This document shows, in pieces, positions 25,167-34,082 of a stretch of 64,000 nt of DNA. Made by a program: the position numbers and the translations under genes. Source of the DNA: CAZAQK01 sp964535825 (GTDB lineage: Bacteria > Pseudomonadota > Alphaproteobacteria > Rickettsiales > SXRF01); contig CAZHUC010000006.1 in assembly GCA_964535825.1 (NCBI GenBank), positions 1 to 64,000 on the forward strand. The letters are read 5' to 3'. The notes beneath the pieces are model-generated. The model ran no database searches, had not been told where the DNA came from, and saw nothing but the letters and a program-made list of their open reading frames with translations. How positions within the stretch are numbered: the stretch's first letter is position 1; every line of letters starts with the position of its first letter.

Positions 25167-26237
25167 ATGCCAGTTACTATGCGCCTATTATCTTCGTGTG
25201 CAGCATGTGCATTAACAACAATGTTCTTCACACATGTTGCCCTTGCTGAAGAGAGTTCGTTCTTTTCCAGGCTTGTTCCGGCAGGTACAGAGCAAAAACC
25301 AGATCGCGCGCCTTTATCTTCAATGAATGACAAGATCCGCAGCGGCAAAGCCTCTGCAGAGGACTATCTGGAATTCGCAGCGAATCTGCGCAGAACCGGC
25401 AATGCCGAAGAAGCCGCCAATGTGCTACACAAGGCGCAATCCAAATACCCGGATAACACAACGATCCTCAAACAGCTAGGTATCGCCATGGTAGATGCAA
25501 AGCATCCGATAGAGGCTATTGAGGTCTTTGACGTACTGGCTGCCATTGAGCCTGACAATGCCCTTGCGTATAACGGCAAAGCCGTGGCGTTCGATACCGC
25601 CGGTAATCACACCGCAGCGCTTGAGCTTTATGAGAAAGCGCTCTCACTTGCCCCCTTCTCGGTTGCGATCAACAACAATATGGCAATGTCGATGATATTG
25701 AATGATCAGCTGGACAGCGCGCAAACCATACTGGAAACACTGTATAAACAAAACCCTGATGTACCAAAGATACGTTACAATCTTGCACTGGTGTATGGGT
25801 TAAAAGGCGACAAGAAACGCGCCATGGAACTCAATCTGGAAAGCCTTTCACAAAAGCAGGCGGAGGAAAACCTGAAATTCTATCAACACTACTCCTCAAA
25901 GAAAGGCGATCATAAACCTGTGGAACTGATGAAATCAGATGGCCGACCGATCGATGACCTCTTTACGGAAGCACCCGCTGCTGAGCCAGAGAAAGCCCCG
26001 GCTGAAAAGATCGCTGTTGTTCCCGCAGCAGAGCCTGTTATCGAGGCATCGCCTTCTGCCGGCGAGAATATCGCCATAGTCCCTTCAGAACCCGTCATCC
26101 AGGAAGCATCGCCTTCTGCAGGTATGCCAGCGGGAGATAAGAACTATAGCGAGATACCCGGACAATCACAGCCTTCCATCACGACATTATTTGGTGATGA
26201 TGCAGTCTACGAATTCCCGACAGGCCGCAGGAACTAA
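25167..26237 (+). CDS. TPR protein of the Tad locus (TadD-like)
   Basis: A 356-residue exported protein with AGGTGGA as ribosome site and a signal peptide ending THVALA. Tetratricopeptide-type helices span about 60-235 (YLEFAANLRRTGNAEEAANV, LAYNGKAVAFDTAGNHTAAL, VRYNLALVYGLKGDKKRAM-like units). The C-terminal 100 residues are Pro/Ala/Glu rich and contain a short tandem repeat built on PVIEASPSAGENIA and PVIQEASPSAG. TadD is a TPR lipoprotein helping the secretin assemble; this protein has the repeats but no lipobox, so TadD is a likely analogue rather than a firm call. Its end overlaps the convergent tadC stop by four bases. Confidence 0.7.
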   Translation: MPVTMRLLSSCAACALTTMFFTHVALAEESSFFSRLVPAGTEQKPDRAPLSSMNDKIRSGKASAEDYLEFAANLRRTGNAEEAANVLHKAQSKYPDNTTILKQLGIAMVDAKHPIEAIEVFDVLAAIEPDNALAYNGKAVAFDTAGNHTAALELYEKALSLAPFSVAINNNMAMSMILNDQLDSAQTILETLYKQNPDVPKIRYNLALVYGLKGDKKRAMELNLESLSQKQAEENLKFYQHYSSKKGDHKPVELMKSDGRPIDDLFTEAPAAEPEKAPAEKIAVVPAAEPVIEASPSAGENIAIVPSEPVIQEASPSAGMPAGDKNYSEIPGQSQPSITTLFGDDAVYEFPTGRRN

Positions 26238-27226
26238 TTGGTATTATTGAGGATCTTCACCACCGCCGGTGCAATGATCACAATGAACAGCGTGGGCAAT
26301 ATAAAACAGATCATCGGCACGGTCATGATGGCAGGCAGCCTTGCAGCCTTCTGCTCAGCCCTGAGCATGCGCGCCTGACGAAACTCCGATGATAATACGC
26401 GCAGTGCCTGTGCTATCGGCGTTCCGTATTTCTCGGTCTGTATGAGAACGCTGGTGATACCACGCACTTCCGGCAACTGACATCGTTCTGCCAAGTTTGT
26501 CAGCGCTTTGTTCCTGTCCGGCAAGAAGCCGATCTCCATCGAAGTCAGCGCAAGCTCTTCTGACATCTCCGGATAGGTAAAGGTAAGTTCGCGTGATACG
26601 CGCTCAAGCGATGCCGTAAGGCTCAAGCCTGCCTCGGCGCAGATGGTCATCAGATCAAGTACGTCTGACAGTGCGCGCTGTATCTTGATATAGCGCTTCT
26701 TGCGGGCGCGCTTCACATACATCCATGGCAATTTGAACCCCATATACGCGCCGAACAACGGCCACGCATAATTCATGATCTTCATCCTTGCGGATACGTC
26801 ATCGTTGAGTTTCATAACGATGAGGCCTGCAACACCCAATACGATAGGCAACACCATGACAAAGAATGCCATAATGAACATAGCATCCTTGGAACGGAAT
26901 CCCGCCTCGATCAGGATGCTTTCTGCCTTGCCGAGCTGAAGTTTTTTGACCAGTTCAAGTTTCATGGCAACCGTACGCATGAAATTCACCGATGCTTCCG
27001 GCTTCCTTTTACGGCGTTTTGCACCCACCAGTTCACCACGCAGTTCCTGCCTGCGTTCCTGAATATTTTTTATCTTGGCCTGGGTTTTACCGCGTGGGCC
27101 AAAATTGCTATAGAGCGCCCACGCCACCACCATAAAAGTGGCACATGCCAACCCCACATAGATCTCCTCCACCCGCAACCACGCGGGTAAGAAGGCTTTA
27201 AGGCTGAGTGGCTGGTTAGGATACAT
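26234..27226 (-). CDS. tadC: Tad pilus inner-membrane platform protein TadC
   Basis: A 330-residue type II secretion F-domain protein. Membrane helices lie near 18-36, 115-137, 150-165 and at the C-terminus (about 300-325). The GspF-like domain includes LDLMTICAEAGLSLTASLERV and LIQTEKYGTPIAQALRVLS, the conserved platform signature. It partners TadB in anchoring the TadA ATPase. It is the last gene of the cpaB-tadC operon, four bases after tadB. Confidence 0.92.
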   Translation of the reverse strand: MYPNQPLSLKAFLPAWLRVEEIYVGLACATFMVVAWALYSNFGPRGKTQAKIKNIQERRQELRGELVGAKRRKRKPEASVNFMRTVAMKLELVKKLQLGKAESILIEAGFRSKDAMFIMAFFVMVLPIVLGVAGLIVMKLNDDVSARMKIMNYAWPLFGAYMGFKLPWMYVKRARKKRYIKIQRALSDVLDLMTICAEAGLSLTASLERVSRELTFTYPEMSEELALTSMEIGFLPDRNKALTNLAERCQLPEVRGITSVLIQTEKYGTPIAQALRVLSSEFRQARMLRAEQKAARLPAIMTVPMICFILPTLFIVIIAPAVVKILNNTN

Positions 27227-27230
27227 AGGA

Positions 27231-28199
27231 CTATATCTCGAACTTGGTCATACGGTTCATCACGAACATACCGGTGATCATCATGCCCGCCGCGATCGCT
27301 GCTGCAATGTTACCACGATAATCATTGATAAGCGGTTGCATATATTTTGGTGACAACACAGCAAGTGCGCCGATAACAAGGAATGGCAGTGCGCCAATGA
27401 TCATGGCAGATGCGCGCGCTTCCGAAGAGAGGGCCTTGATCTTCATCTGCATGATGAAGCGGCCACGCAGCACTTCCGAGAGATTGTTGAGAATCTCTGA
27501 CAAGTTACCACCGGTCTCACGTTGCAGTACGATACTGGTCGTGAAGAAGTTGAATTCCGTCATATCCAGTTTCTTCGCCATTTCATGCAGGGCCTTCTCC
27601 ATTGGAACACCCAGCTTCATGGTGTTTGAGATCGTAGCGAATACATTGCCCACAGGATCTGCGATCTCCGTTGAGACCACCACCAGCGAGTCAGATACCG
27701 GAAGCCCTGATCTCAGACCGCGCACAATAAGATCGATCGCATCAGGGAATAGCCGTAAGAAAGCTTTCTTGCGCTTCTCGATCACCATACTCAGTGCCTT
27801 GAAAGGAATCCACACCCCAACGATCAACCCGGCGATCACCGCAAGAGCAATGTTCACCTTGAGCACGGCAAGCACAATGGTGATGCCCAAGAACCCAACG
27901 ATACGGCGGAAAATAAAACGCTTGGGAGAAATGGTCCTGCCGGCACGCTCCAGCTTGTCGCCCAGATGCTTGAAGTCAGGAAGCGGCTTAAGTAACCAGT
28001 ATATGATGCCACGGGTTTCTTCACCCTTGCGCCTCAGGCTCATATCCGCGGTGGCTTTCACTGCTACTTTGCGATTCCTGATGCGCTCGATGCGCTTGCG
28101 ATCCTGCTTTCGCTTAGCACCGCCCAGCATATACCATATAAGGAAGGCAAGCCCTACTAGAACGATCAGGCCACCTCCACCTATCATCAGCAGCTTCAT
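27231..28199 (-). CDS. tadB: Tad pilus inner-membrane platform protein TadB
   Basis: A 322-residue second platform protein with the GspF domain. An N-terminal helix (about 5-26) is followed by a basic cytosolic stretch, helices near 95-125, the F domain with AIDLIVRGLRSGLPVSDSLV and VLQRETGGNLSEILNNLSEV, and two C-terminal helices. It pairs with TadC; the two genes are 4 bases apart, and TadA ends one base upstream. Confidence 0.93.
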   Translation of the reverse strand: MKLLMIGGGGLIVLVGLAFLIWYMLGGAKRKQDRKRIERIRNRKVAVKATADMSLRRKGEETRGIIYWLLKPLPDFKHLGDKLERAGRTISPKRFIFRRIVGFLGITIVLAVLKVNIALAVIAGLIVGVWIPFKALSMVIEKRKKAFLRLFPDAIDLIVRGLRSGLPVSDSLVVVSTEIADPVGNVFATISNTMKLGVPMEKALHEMAKKLDMTEFNFFTTSIVLQRETGGNLSEILNNLSEVLRGRFIMQMKIKALSSEARASAMIIGALPFLVIGALAVLSPKYMQPLINDYRGNIAAAIAAGMMITGMFVMNRMTKFEI

Positions 28200-28200
28200 A

Positions 28201-29673
28201 CTATTCCCCAGATGACATGGTCATGGCTTCGATAAGCGCCTGATCCAATCCGAAATAGGCTGCCTGGTGGGTAAAGTTCGGACGAATACCAGTCGAGCGA
28301 AACTCACCGATCAGCTTGCCGTTCTCATCTTCACCCTTAAATTCGAATGTGAACAGATCCTGCGTGATGATCACATCACCTTCCATGCCCACCACTTCGG
28401 TAACGTGCGTCACACGACGGCCACCGTCACGCATACGTTGCACCTGCACGATAAGGTTCACAGCACTGGTGATCTGCGTGCGTAAGGCTTTGGATGGTAA
28501 GGTCGTGGCCGCCATACCGATCAGGTTCTCAAGACGTGTCAGCGCCTCACGCGGATTATTGGCGTGGAGCGTACCCATAGAGCCATCGTGGCCCGTGTTC
28601 ATGGCTTGCAGCAGGTCGAATGCCTCGCCACCGCGCACCTCACCAAGGATAATGCGGTCAGGACGCATACGCAGCGCGTTCTTCACAAGATCGCGCATGG
28701 TGATCTCACCCTCGCCTTCAAGGTTCGCATGGCGTGTTTCAAGTGGTACAACGTGCGGCTGCTGAAGCTGTAATTCCGCCGCGTCCTCAATGGTCACGAT
28801 ACGTTCGCCGTGCGAGATCATGCGAGAGATCGCGTTAAGCATGGTGGTCTTACCTGAACCCGTACCACCAGAAATGATGATGTTCAGGCGGATAGCACCG
28901 CATATTTTAAGTAATTTACACAAAGGCTCGGATAAGCTTTTGGTAGTTAACATACTATCGAGCGTAATTTTCTTCTGGGAGAACTTACGAATGGAGATAG
29001 ATGTACCGCGAATTGCGCATGGTTGCGCGATCACGTTCACACGAGAACCATCCGGCAAACGCGCGTCGCAGATAGGTTGTGATTCGTCAACACGGCGGCC
29101 AACGCCGGTTACGATACGCGTTGCGATCGCCATTACATGGTCATTATCGCGGAATTTTACATCCGATAGTTCCAGCTTACCCTTGCGCTCGATATATACC
29201 TGATACGGACCGTTCACCATGATATCGGTAATGAGTTCGTCACGCAGGAGTGGTTCAAGTGGGCCAAAACCAAGCATGTCATCAACGATCTGGTTGGCAA
29301 GTAACTGTTGCTCAGACTGCGACAGCAGCAATTTCTGCTCAATAACGATCTCGCCGATCAGTTCAATGATCTGACGTTTCAGTTCATCACGAGGCAGGCG
29401 CGACGATGTAGTAATATCGATCTGCGCCATAAGCAGATCATAGATCTTCTCTTTCGTTTGCGTCAGCTGATTGGGTGCAGCAGCGGTTGCCTTGCTTTCA
29501 ACGCTACTGTCAGAAGGGTTTTCCAGCAGGCTTTCGCCGCTTTTTTTGGCAGATGAAGAATGGCCGTTAACTTCTGGTTTCTTCTGTTCTGTAGTTTCAG
29601 ATGCAGCAGGTGTAGCGGCCGGAGTACCGGCTGATGCTGGCGTTGATTCTGCTATACCCTTGCGTCCGAACAT
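28201..29673 (-). CDS. tadA: Tad pilus assembly ATPase TadA/CpaF
   Basis: A 490-residue hexameric secretion ATPase powering extension and, in Tad systems, retraction. A low-complexity N-terminal 70 residues is followed by the N-terminal domain, then Walker A GGTGSGKT at 269-276, an Asp box region (IVTIEDAAELQLQQPHVVPLE, cited in parts) and Walker B with MRPDRIILGEVRGGE, and a His box (GHDGSMGTLHANN). All key motifs are intact. The length matches CpaF. Confidence 0.96.
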   Translation of the reverse strand: MFGRKGIAESTPASAGTPAATPAASETTEQKKPEVNGHSSSAKKSGESLLENPSDSSVESKATAAAPNQLTQTKEKIYDLLMAQIDITTSSRLPRDELKRQIIELIGEIVIEQKLLLSQSEQQLLANQIVDDMLGFGPLEPLLRDELITDIMVNGPYQVYIERKGKLELSDVKFRDNDHVMAIATRIVTGVGRRVDESQPICDARLPDGSRVNVIAQPCAIRGTSISIRKFSQKKITLDSMLTTKSLSEPLCKLLKICGAIRLNIIISGGTGSGKTTMLNAISRMISHGERIVTIEDAAELQLQQPHVVPLETRHANLEGEGEITMRDLVKNALRMRPDRIILGEVRGGEAFDLLQAMNTGHDGSMGTLHANNPREALTRLENLIGMAATTLPSKALRTQITSAVNLIVQVQRMRDGGRRVTHVTEVVGMEGDVIITQDLFTFEFKGEDENGKLIGEFRSTGIRPNFTHQAAYFGLDQALIEAMTMSSGE

Positions 29674-29704
29674 GTATCCTCAATCCCTTTTGTGTTTGCA
29701 CACG

Positions 29705-30907
29705 TCAGGCTTCTTTTTTGTCCTTCTTAGACATAAAACCTGATTTCTTAGCAGGTTTCTGTTCTGCACTGTCCTTTAACTCCGGCACTAATTCCTCTGC
29801 CAATTTATAGATCGGCTTCACGGAGGCATGACTCTTTGATTTCACTGCCGGTATGTCCGCACCGATCGGCATGTATACATCCGGTGCAAAAGGAACGCTG
29901 TACAATATCTTACTATTGATGCCCTTTTCGAAATCGGCGACCACAACCTGGTGTTTAGGTGATAATCCTATACGCATCGCCACAACGATCGGCGTGCGCA
30001 TTTTGAGAGACTCACGCATCAGATCCTGCAAACGAAGCGCATCACGCAATGAAAGTAAGCTTAGCTCTGTTGCAAGCACTGTATGGTCTGCGACCGCGAG
30101 GCATTTCTTGCTGAACGCATCAAGATAGCGCGGAATGTCCAGAACGACCACATCATACGCCTCTTTCAGCTCTTTGATGAGCGATTCCGCGGCATTATCA
30201 TGGATCTTTATTTGCTCCTGAAGTGACTCTTCGGCGCTGAGGATACTCAGGTTCTTGCTGGGTTTTACCATCACGCGTTCAATGAACAACGAATCGATAC
30301 GATCCGGTTTTTCCAATGCTTCCCTGAAGCCCCGGCTTGGTTCGAGATCCAATGAAAGCGCTATCGAGCCCTCGCGTGAGTCAATGTCGATAAGCGCAAC
30401 TTTTTTCTTGGCTTGTTCGGCAATGACACCGGCCAGATTGATAGCAAGTGTTGTCGTACCCACGCCACCGCGTGTACCCATCACCGCGATCACCTTACCA
30501 AGCTGTTTCTGTGCCGTGCCATTCGTTGCAGGCGTTTCAGTGAGCTTTGCCATCATGCCGGAAAGCATAGGCTCTGATAGCGGTTTCAGCAGGTAGCTGA
30601 AGATACCGAGTTCCATCAGCCAGCAATAAAAACTATACTCATTGACCGTGCCGGTGATGACAACTTTGGTCTTAGGATCGCACACCTCGGCGAGCACATC
30701 AAGCTGTGCAGGCGCATCCTTCGCCGATGAGACCTCAACCAATAACAATGTGGGTGCAGCGTTGGTCTTTAAGTACTCTGCCGCGTTCAGTATCGTACCC
30801 TGATGGATGCAGTTATCCGGCCATCCCTGAGCCGCAGCGAATTGCTTGAGTGTCGCTACATCTCTCTCATCAGATACGAATGCCAGAAATGATATATTTG
30901 AACTCAT
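29705..30907 (-). CDS. cpaE: Tad pilus localisation protein TadZ/CpaE
   Basis: A 400-residue protein with an N-terminal receiver-like domain (about 1-125, VVITGTVNEYSFYCWLMELG) and a MinD/ParA-type domain starting near residue 140 (VIAVMGTRGGVGTTTLAINL). The loop reads GGVGTTT, with Thr where ParA/MinD proteins have the Walker lysine. TadZ/CpaE proteins are commonly atypical here, so this is not evidence of decay. It sets the polar position of the pilus machine. It lies between cpaD and tadA, as in Caulobacter. Confidence 0.9.
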   Translation of the reverse strand: MSSNISFLAFVSDERDVATLKQFAAAQGWPDNCIHQGTILNAAEYLKTNAAPTLLLVEVSSAKDAPAQLDVLAEVCDPKTKVVITGTVNEYSFYCWLMELGIFSYLLKPLSEPMLSGMMAKLTETPATNGTAQKQLGKVIAVMGTRGGVGTTTLAINLAGVIAEQAKKKVALIDIDSREGSIALSLDLEPSRGFREALEKPDRIDSLFIERVMVKPSKNLSILSAEESLQEQIKIHDNAAESLIKELKEAYDVVVLDIPRYLDAFSKKCLAVADHTVLATELSLLSLRDALRLQDLMRESLKMRTPIVVAMRIGLSPKHQVVVADFEKGINSKILYSVPFAPDVYMPIGADIPAVKSKSHASVKPIYKLAEELVPELKDSAEQKPAKKSGFMSKKDKKEA

Positions 30908-30919
30908 GACATACCATAC

Positions 30920-31597
30920 TTACTGGCCAGATGCGGATGAACCCGAAGTTCCTCCACCATCTGAGGCTGTTGACGCTTCAGTAGCTCCTTCGCGGTACTG
31001 CTGTATTGCCTTTGTTGTACCCTGCGTGTCAGGTGTATTATCACCACTGCCTTGCACCAGATCGCGCGGATCTGCTACCATCAGGCCCAGATTAGTTCTG
31101 GTTGCGCAGCTGATATTACCCGAGTAGCGCATGTTGCTGTATGATGTAACTGAGCCTGAACGCCAGTCCGGACAACGTGGTGATACCACTGCAGCATACG
31201 CAATCTGAACATTCGCTTCGGTAAACGGAACATCTTCTGCCGCCACATAATGTATCAGGCTCTTGCCGATACCTGCTTTGGTGATAGACCTTCTGACCTG
31301 CTCTTTGCGTGCTTCATTATGCATCTGTGATGGGTGCAACTGCACTTCTACTGATTCTATCGCCATCGTTGATATCTGTGCTATCTGGCCATGCAGCGCG
31401 CGCCTTGAAGCTGTATCAACCATTGATGATGAATCGAAACGCATTACCTGGGTGATGTAGCGAGTCTCGACCTTATTTTCTATGGGGTGCTCTGCGTAAT
31501 ATTCTTTCGGATTATGCCCTTGCATATCCCAATGCGGTACGCAGGCAGCAAGTGTACTGGCGCTCGCGATCAAGGCTATCAAATATTTTTTCTTCAT
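30920..31597 (-). CDS. cpaD: Pilus assembly lipoprotein CpaD
   Basis: A lipoprotein of about 225 residues. I take the ATG at 31597 (MKKKYLIALIASASTLAAC, lipobox LAAC); two codons upstream a GTG is open. The core has conserved CpaD features: the FDSSSMVDTASRRALHGQI region, then YAAVVSPRCPDWRSG, NMRYSGNISCATRTNLGLMV and ADPRDLVQGS, typical of the family C-terminus. CpaD helps the secretin in the outer membrane. It lies 3 bases after cpaC. Confidence 0.9.
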   Translation of the reverse strand: MKKKYLIALIASASTLAACVPHWDMQGHNPKEYYAEHPIENKVETRYITQVMRFDSSSMVDTASRRALHGQIAQISTMAIESVEVQLHPSQMHNEARKEQVRRSITKAGIGKSLIHYVAAEDVPFTEANVQIAYAAVVSPRCPDWRSGSVTSYSNMRYSGNISCATRTNLGLMVADPRDLVQGSGDNTPDTQGTTKAIQQYREGATEASTASDGGGTSGSSASGQ

Positions 31598-31606
31598 AAA
31601 CACCTG

Positions 31607-32968
31607 TTATTCAAGGATAAATCCACCATCGCCATTCAGCTTTGGTCTGGATTCATCACCGTTCATGGGTTCTTGTTCGTACAGACTGCCGAACAATAAT
31701 TGCTCAAAGTCGGACGGGGCTTGGAAACCATCCAGCGGCGTTTGCATCGCATGATTAGATACGGGACGAACGATATAAGGCGTAACCAGAATGACCAGCT
31801 CTGTCTGATTGTTCTGGAAACCGGTTGACCTGAAGAGTGAACCAAGCACCGGCACATCACCAAGACCTGGATATTTGTCCACACTATTGCTGTGTTCATT
31901 ACGCAGCAACCCTGCAAGGGCAAAGGTCTGGCCACTGCCAAGCTCCACGGTAGCCTGTGCACGGCGTGTCAGGATGATCGGATTGTTAATGCTATTGGTT
32001 GCAACCGGGTTATCGAAGCTGATCGTGCTCACCTCAGGCGCAACATTGATGCTGATCTTCTCCTTAGACAATACGGTCGGAGTAAAATTCAGACTCACAC
32101 CGAATGGACGATACGATACACTTACCTCGCCATCGCCAGTGCTTACAGTAATTGGGAATTCACCACCTGCCAGAAAGCTTGCTGGCTTACCAGACGTTGT
32201 GGTCAGGTTAGGCTCGGCCAGTACATTTGCGATGCCTTCCTCTTCCAATGCTTCAACAAAGCCTGAAATACTGGTGCGACCACGGTTCGACCATGAACCA
32301 AACAATGCCGTATCATTACCATCGCGGTTAAGCACGTTGCTGGCCAACGCAATGTCCTGCCCCTGCAGCACTTGCAGCGCCATACCGCCCGCGCCGAACA
32401 GCGCCTGCATGTTGATACCAAAACGTTTTACATCCGTACGCGCCATTTCAACGATCTTCACTTCAAGCGTTACCTGATCCGAACCGCCTGTGCTCATCAT
32501 ATTGACCATTTTGTCGTTCTGGCCAAGGAAGGCTTCTGCCATGCTGCGAATATTCTCTGATTCGATCGAAGAACTAGCGTTGCCATCCAGAACAAGGCCG
32601 CCGTCCACCGTGTTGAATTCCACATCCGCATCCGGCGCAACCTGTTTTACCATGCGCTGCAACTTGCTGATGTTATGTGTCACTTCAACGGTCGCATCCA
32701 GAACGGTCTCGTCATTAGCGCTTACGGCATACAGGCTGGTTTCACCTACTTTCTTACCGCGAACAAAGAGCAATTTTGGCGACACCACCTGGACGTCAGC
32801 AGTTTCCGGGTCAGCAACAACTACTGATACGATCGGAGACTCCAGCCTTATCATCGAGCCTTTGCTGAGTTCAACTTTCACAAGCTGGCTGGCGTTAGCA
32901 GAAAGCGCACACAGCATACCTGCCGTAAATACCAGAACCGCCCTGAATGTTGTTCTTTTAATTACCAT
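31607..32968 (-). CDS. cpaC: Tad pilus outer-membrane secretin CpaC/RcpA
   Basis: A 453-residue secretin. A signal peptide (ending LSANA) leads into the pilus-assembly N-terminal domain (VELSKGSMIRLESPIVSVVV, VRGKKVGETSLYAV), a BON/N1-like segment, then the C-terminal secretin barrel domain. The barrel domain contains EVKIVEMARTDVKRFGIN, VLAEPNLTTTSGKPASFLAGG and the late RRAQATVELGSGQTFALAGLL motif. The length matches CpaC. It lies between cpaB and cpaD with 3-base gaps. Confidence 0.95.
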   Translation of the reverse strand: MVIKRTTFRAVLVFTAGMLCALSANASQLVKVELSKGSMIRLESPIVSVVVADPETADVQVVSPKLLFVRGKKVGETSLYAVSANDETVLDATVEVTHNISKLQRMVKQVAPDADVEFNTVDGGLVLDGNASSSIESENIRSMAEAFLGQNDKMVNMMSTGGSDQVTLEVKIVEMARTDVKRFGINMQALFGAGGMALQVLQGQDIALASNVLNRDGNDTALFGSWSNRGRTSISGFVEALEEEGIANVLAEPNLTTTSGKPASFLAGGEFPITVSTGDGEVSVSYRPFGVSLNFTPTVLSKEKISINVAPEVSTISFDNPVATNSINNPIILTRRAQATVELGSGQTFALAGLLRNEHSNSVDKYPGLGDVPVLGSLFRSTGFQNNQTELVILVTPYIVRPVSNHAMQTPLDGFQAPSDFEQLLFGSLYEQEPMNGDESRPKLNGDGGFILE

Positions 32969-32971
32969 ACA

Positions 32972-33838
32972 TTACCGCATCTCAACATTTTCGATCGAAT
33001 CGCCACGGATCACGCGGATACGCGGCGCCATAGAGCCACTATCATTGAGGTCATCACTTGTTGTTGCATTTTCCTGCAATGTGGCATCAATGATATCCAT
33101 AGTATCAGCATCTTCGCCTGAAGCTTGCTCTTGCTCTGGCTTTGCATCACTTATAGCACTGCGCAGCGCGAGCGAGATCTTGCCAAGCTCACCAGCTACA
33201 GCAACACGCTCTGCCTGTGCAGGTGTCACTTGCACCGTTACTGTTTTTGCAAGGATTGCTTTGTTCTCAGGATTATTCAACTGCTGGTCAACAGCCAGCA
33301 CACGCACATCTTCAATGAATGTTTCGCTGATGACCTGCGCTTCACCACTATCACCACTATTTTTTACCTTGCGGGTAACGATCATATCAACCCTGTCACC
33401 TGGCGAAATGAATCCGGCATTGCCTGAAGTAGGATTCACCGCAACAGAAACGGCACGGTAACCCGACTCGAGTACGGCAGACATGAATCCACCCTCACGC
33501 GAGGTCATCAGGCCATCTTTTGGAATAGGTTCGCCGGCACGCATCTTACGACGCACCACTGCACCATTGAATGCGCCAAGCTGCATCGTACCTTCACGCA
33601 CATGTTCTTCAGTGATAAGATTTGGCGGCAGTTCTGCCCAGTCAGCATCCTGCGGCACTTGTACGAATGTACCGGGAGACAGGTTCTTGCGAGCCACAAG
33701 TGCACGGTTCTTCACCGTCTCTTTCTCTACAATTTCGACCTCACGAGAGCCTACTACACTATTGTAGATAGAGATCGCGCCAAAAGCGACGACGACACCT
33801 GCCACTGATAAGATTATCAATTTGCCTTTTGATTCCAT
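32972..33838 (-). CDS. cpaB: Flp pilus assembly protein CpaB/RcpC
   Basis: A protein of about 288 residues opening the export operon. The ATG at 33838 is preferred (AAGAG seven bases upstream, then a membrane helix LIILSVAGVVVAFGAISIYN); a GTG nine codons earlier is open. A SAF domain (about 45-105: ALVARKNLSPGTFV, GAVVRRKMRAGEPI) and the RcpC region (YRAVSVAVNPTSGNAGFISP, GDRVDMIVTRK) match the family, which couples the secretin to the periplasm. A candidate CtrA box lies 50 bases upstream. Confidence 0.93.
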   Translation of the reverse strand: MESKGKLIILSVAGVVVAFGAISIYNSVVGSREVEIVEKETVKNRALVARKNLSPGTFVQVPQDADWAELPPNLITEEHVREGTMQLGAFNGAVVRRKMRAGEPIPKDGLMTSREGGFMSAVLESGYRAVSVAVNPTSGNAGFISPGDRVDMIVTRKVKNSGDSGEAQVISETFIEDVRVLAVDQQLNNPENKAILAKTVTVQVTPAQAERVAVAGELGKISLALRSAISDAKPEQEQASGEDADTMDIIDATLQENATTSDDLNDSGSMAPRIRVIRGDSIENVEMR

Positions 33839-33887
33839 GCTAACTCTTTTATACGCAAAATTCACCCAGATGATAGCGTTTTTATAC

Positions 33888-33902
33888 TTAACAAAGCGTT
33901 AA
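33888..33902. promoter_or_regulatory. Candidate CtrA box upstream of the cpaB operon
   Basis: TTAA-CAAAGCG-TTAA, within the perfect palindrome CTTAAC-AAAGC-GTTAAG (33887-33903). It matches the CtrA full-site pattern TTAA-N7-TTAA and lies 50 bases before the cpaB ATG, a usual position for activator control. Its partner site is upstream of the convergent minor pilin operon. Confidence 0.5.
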
Positions 33903-34028
33903 GCAGTGTGTCAAAAAAACCTCAATTTCTCAAACAGTTATTGTGACTAATTGTAAATAAAATTTAACTAACTTTTGCTTAATATTTTTCGGGTTTCTTT
34001 TGTGCAAAACCCGTATCGCAAGATATGA

Positions 34029-34073
34029 TTGAACATGTTACACTGTAAACGAATTATTTAATGAAGGATTAAC
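34029..34073 (+). promoter_or_regulatory. Candidate rsh promoter with overlapping TTAA-N7-TTAA box
   Basis: TTGAAC (34029-34034), a 17-base spacer and AATTAT (34052-34057) form a possible promoter. Immediately downstream TTAA-TGAAGGA-TTAAC (34058-34073) matches the CtrA full-site pattern, but its centre GAAGGA may be the ribosome site of rsh, whose ATG is at 34083. The box may therefore be a coincidence of an AT-rich leader. Confidence 0.3.
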
Positions 34074-34082
34074 AAGAACGCT

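Noticed and set aside
29705..30907. TadZ with a missing Walker lysine as a decayed ATPase
   Set aside because: GGVGTTT in place of GGVGKTT is a known feature of many TadZ/CpaE proteins.
33998..34021. CGGGTTT...AAACCCG hairpin as a terminator in the cpaB-rsh gap
   Set aside because: It lies between divergent genes and has no T run on either strand.
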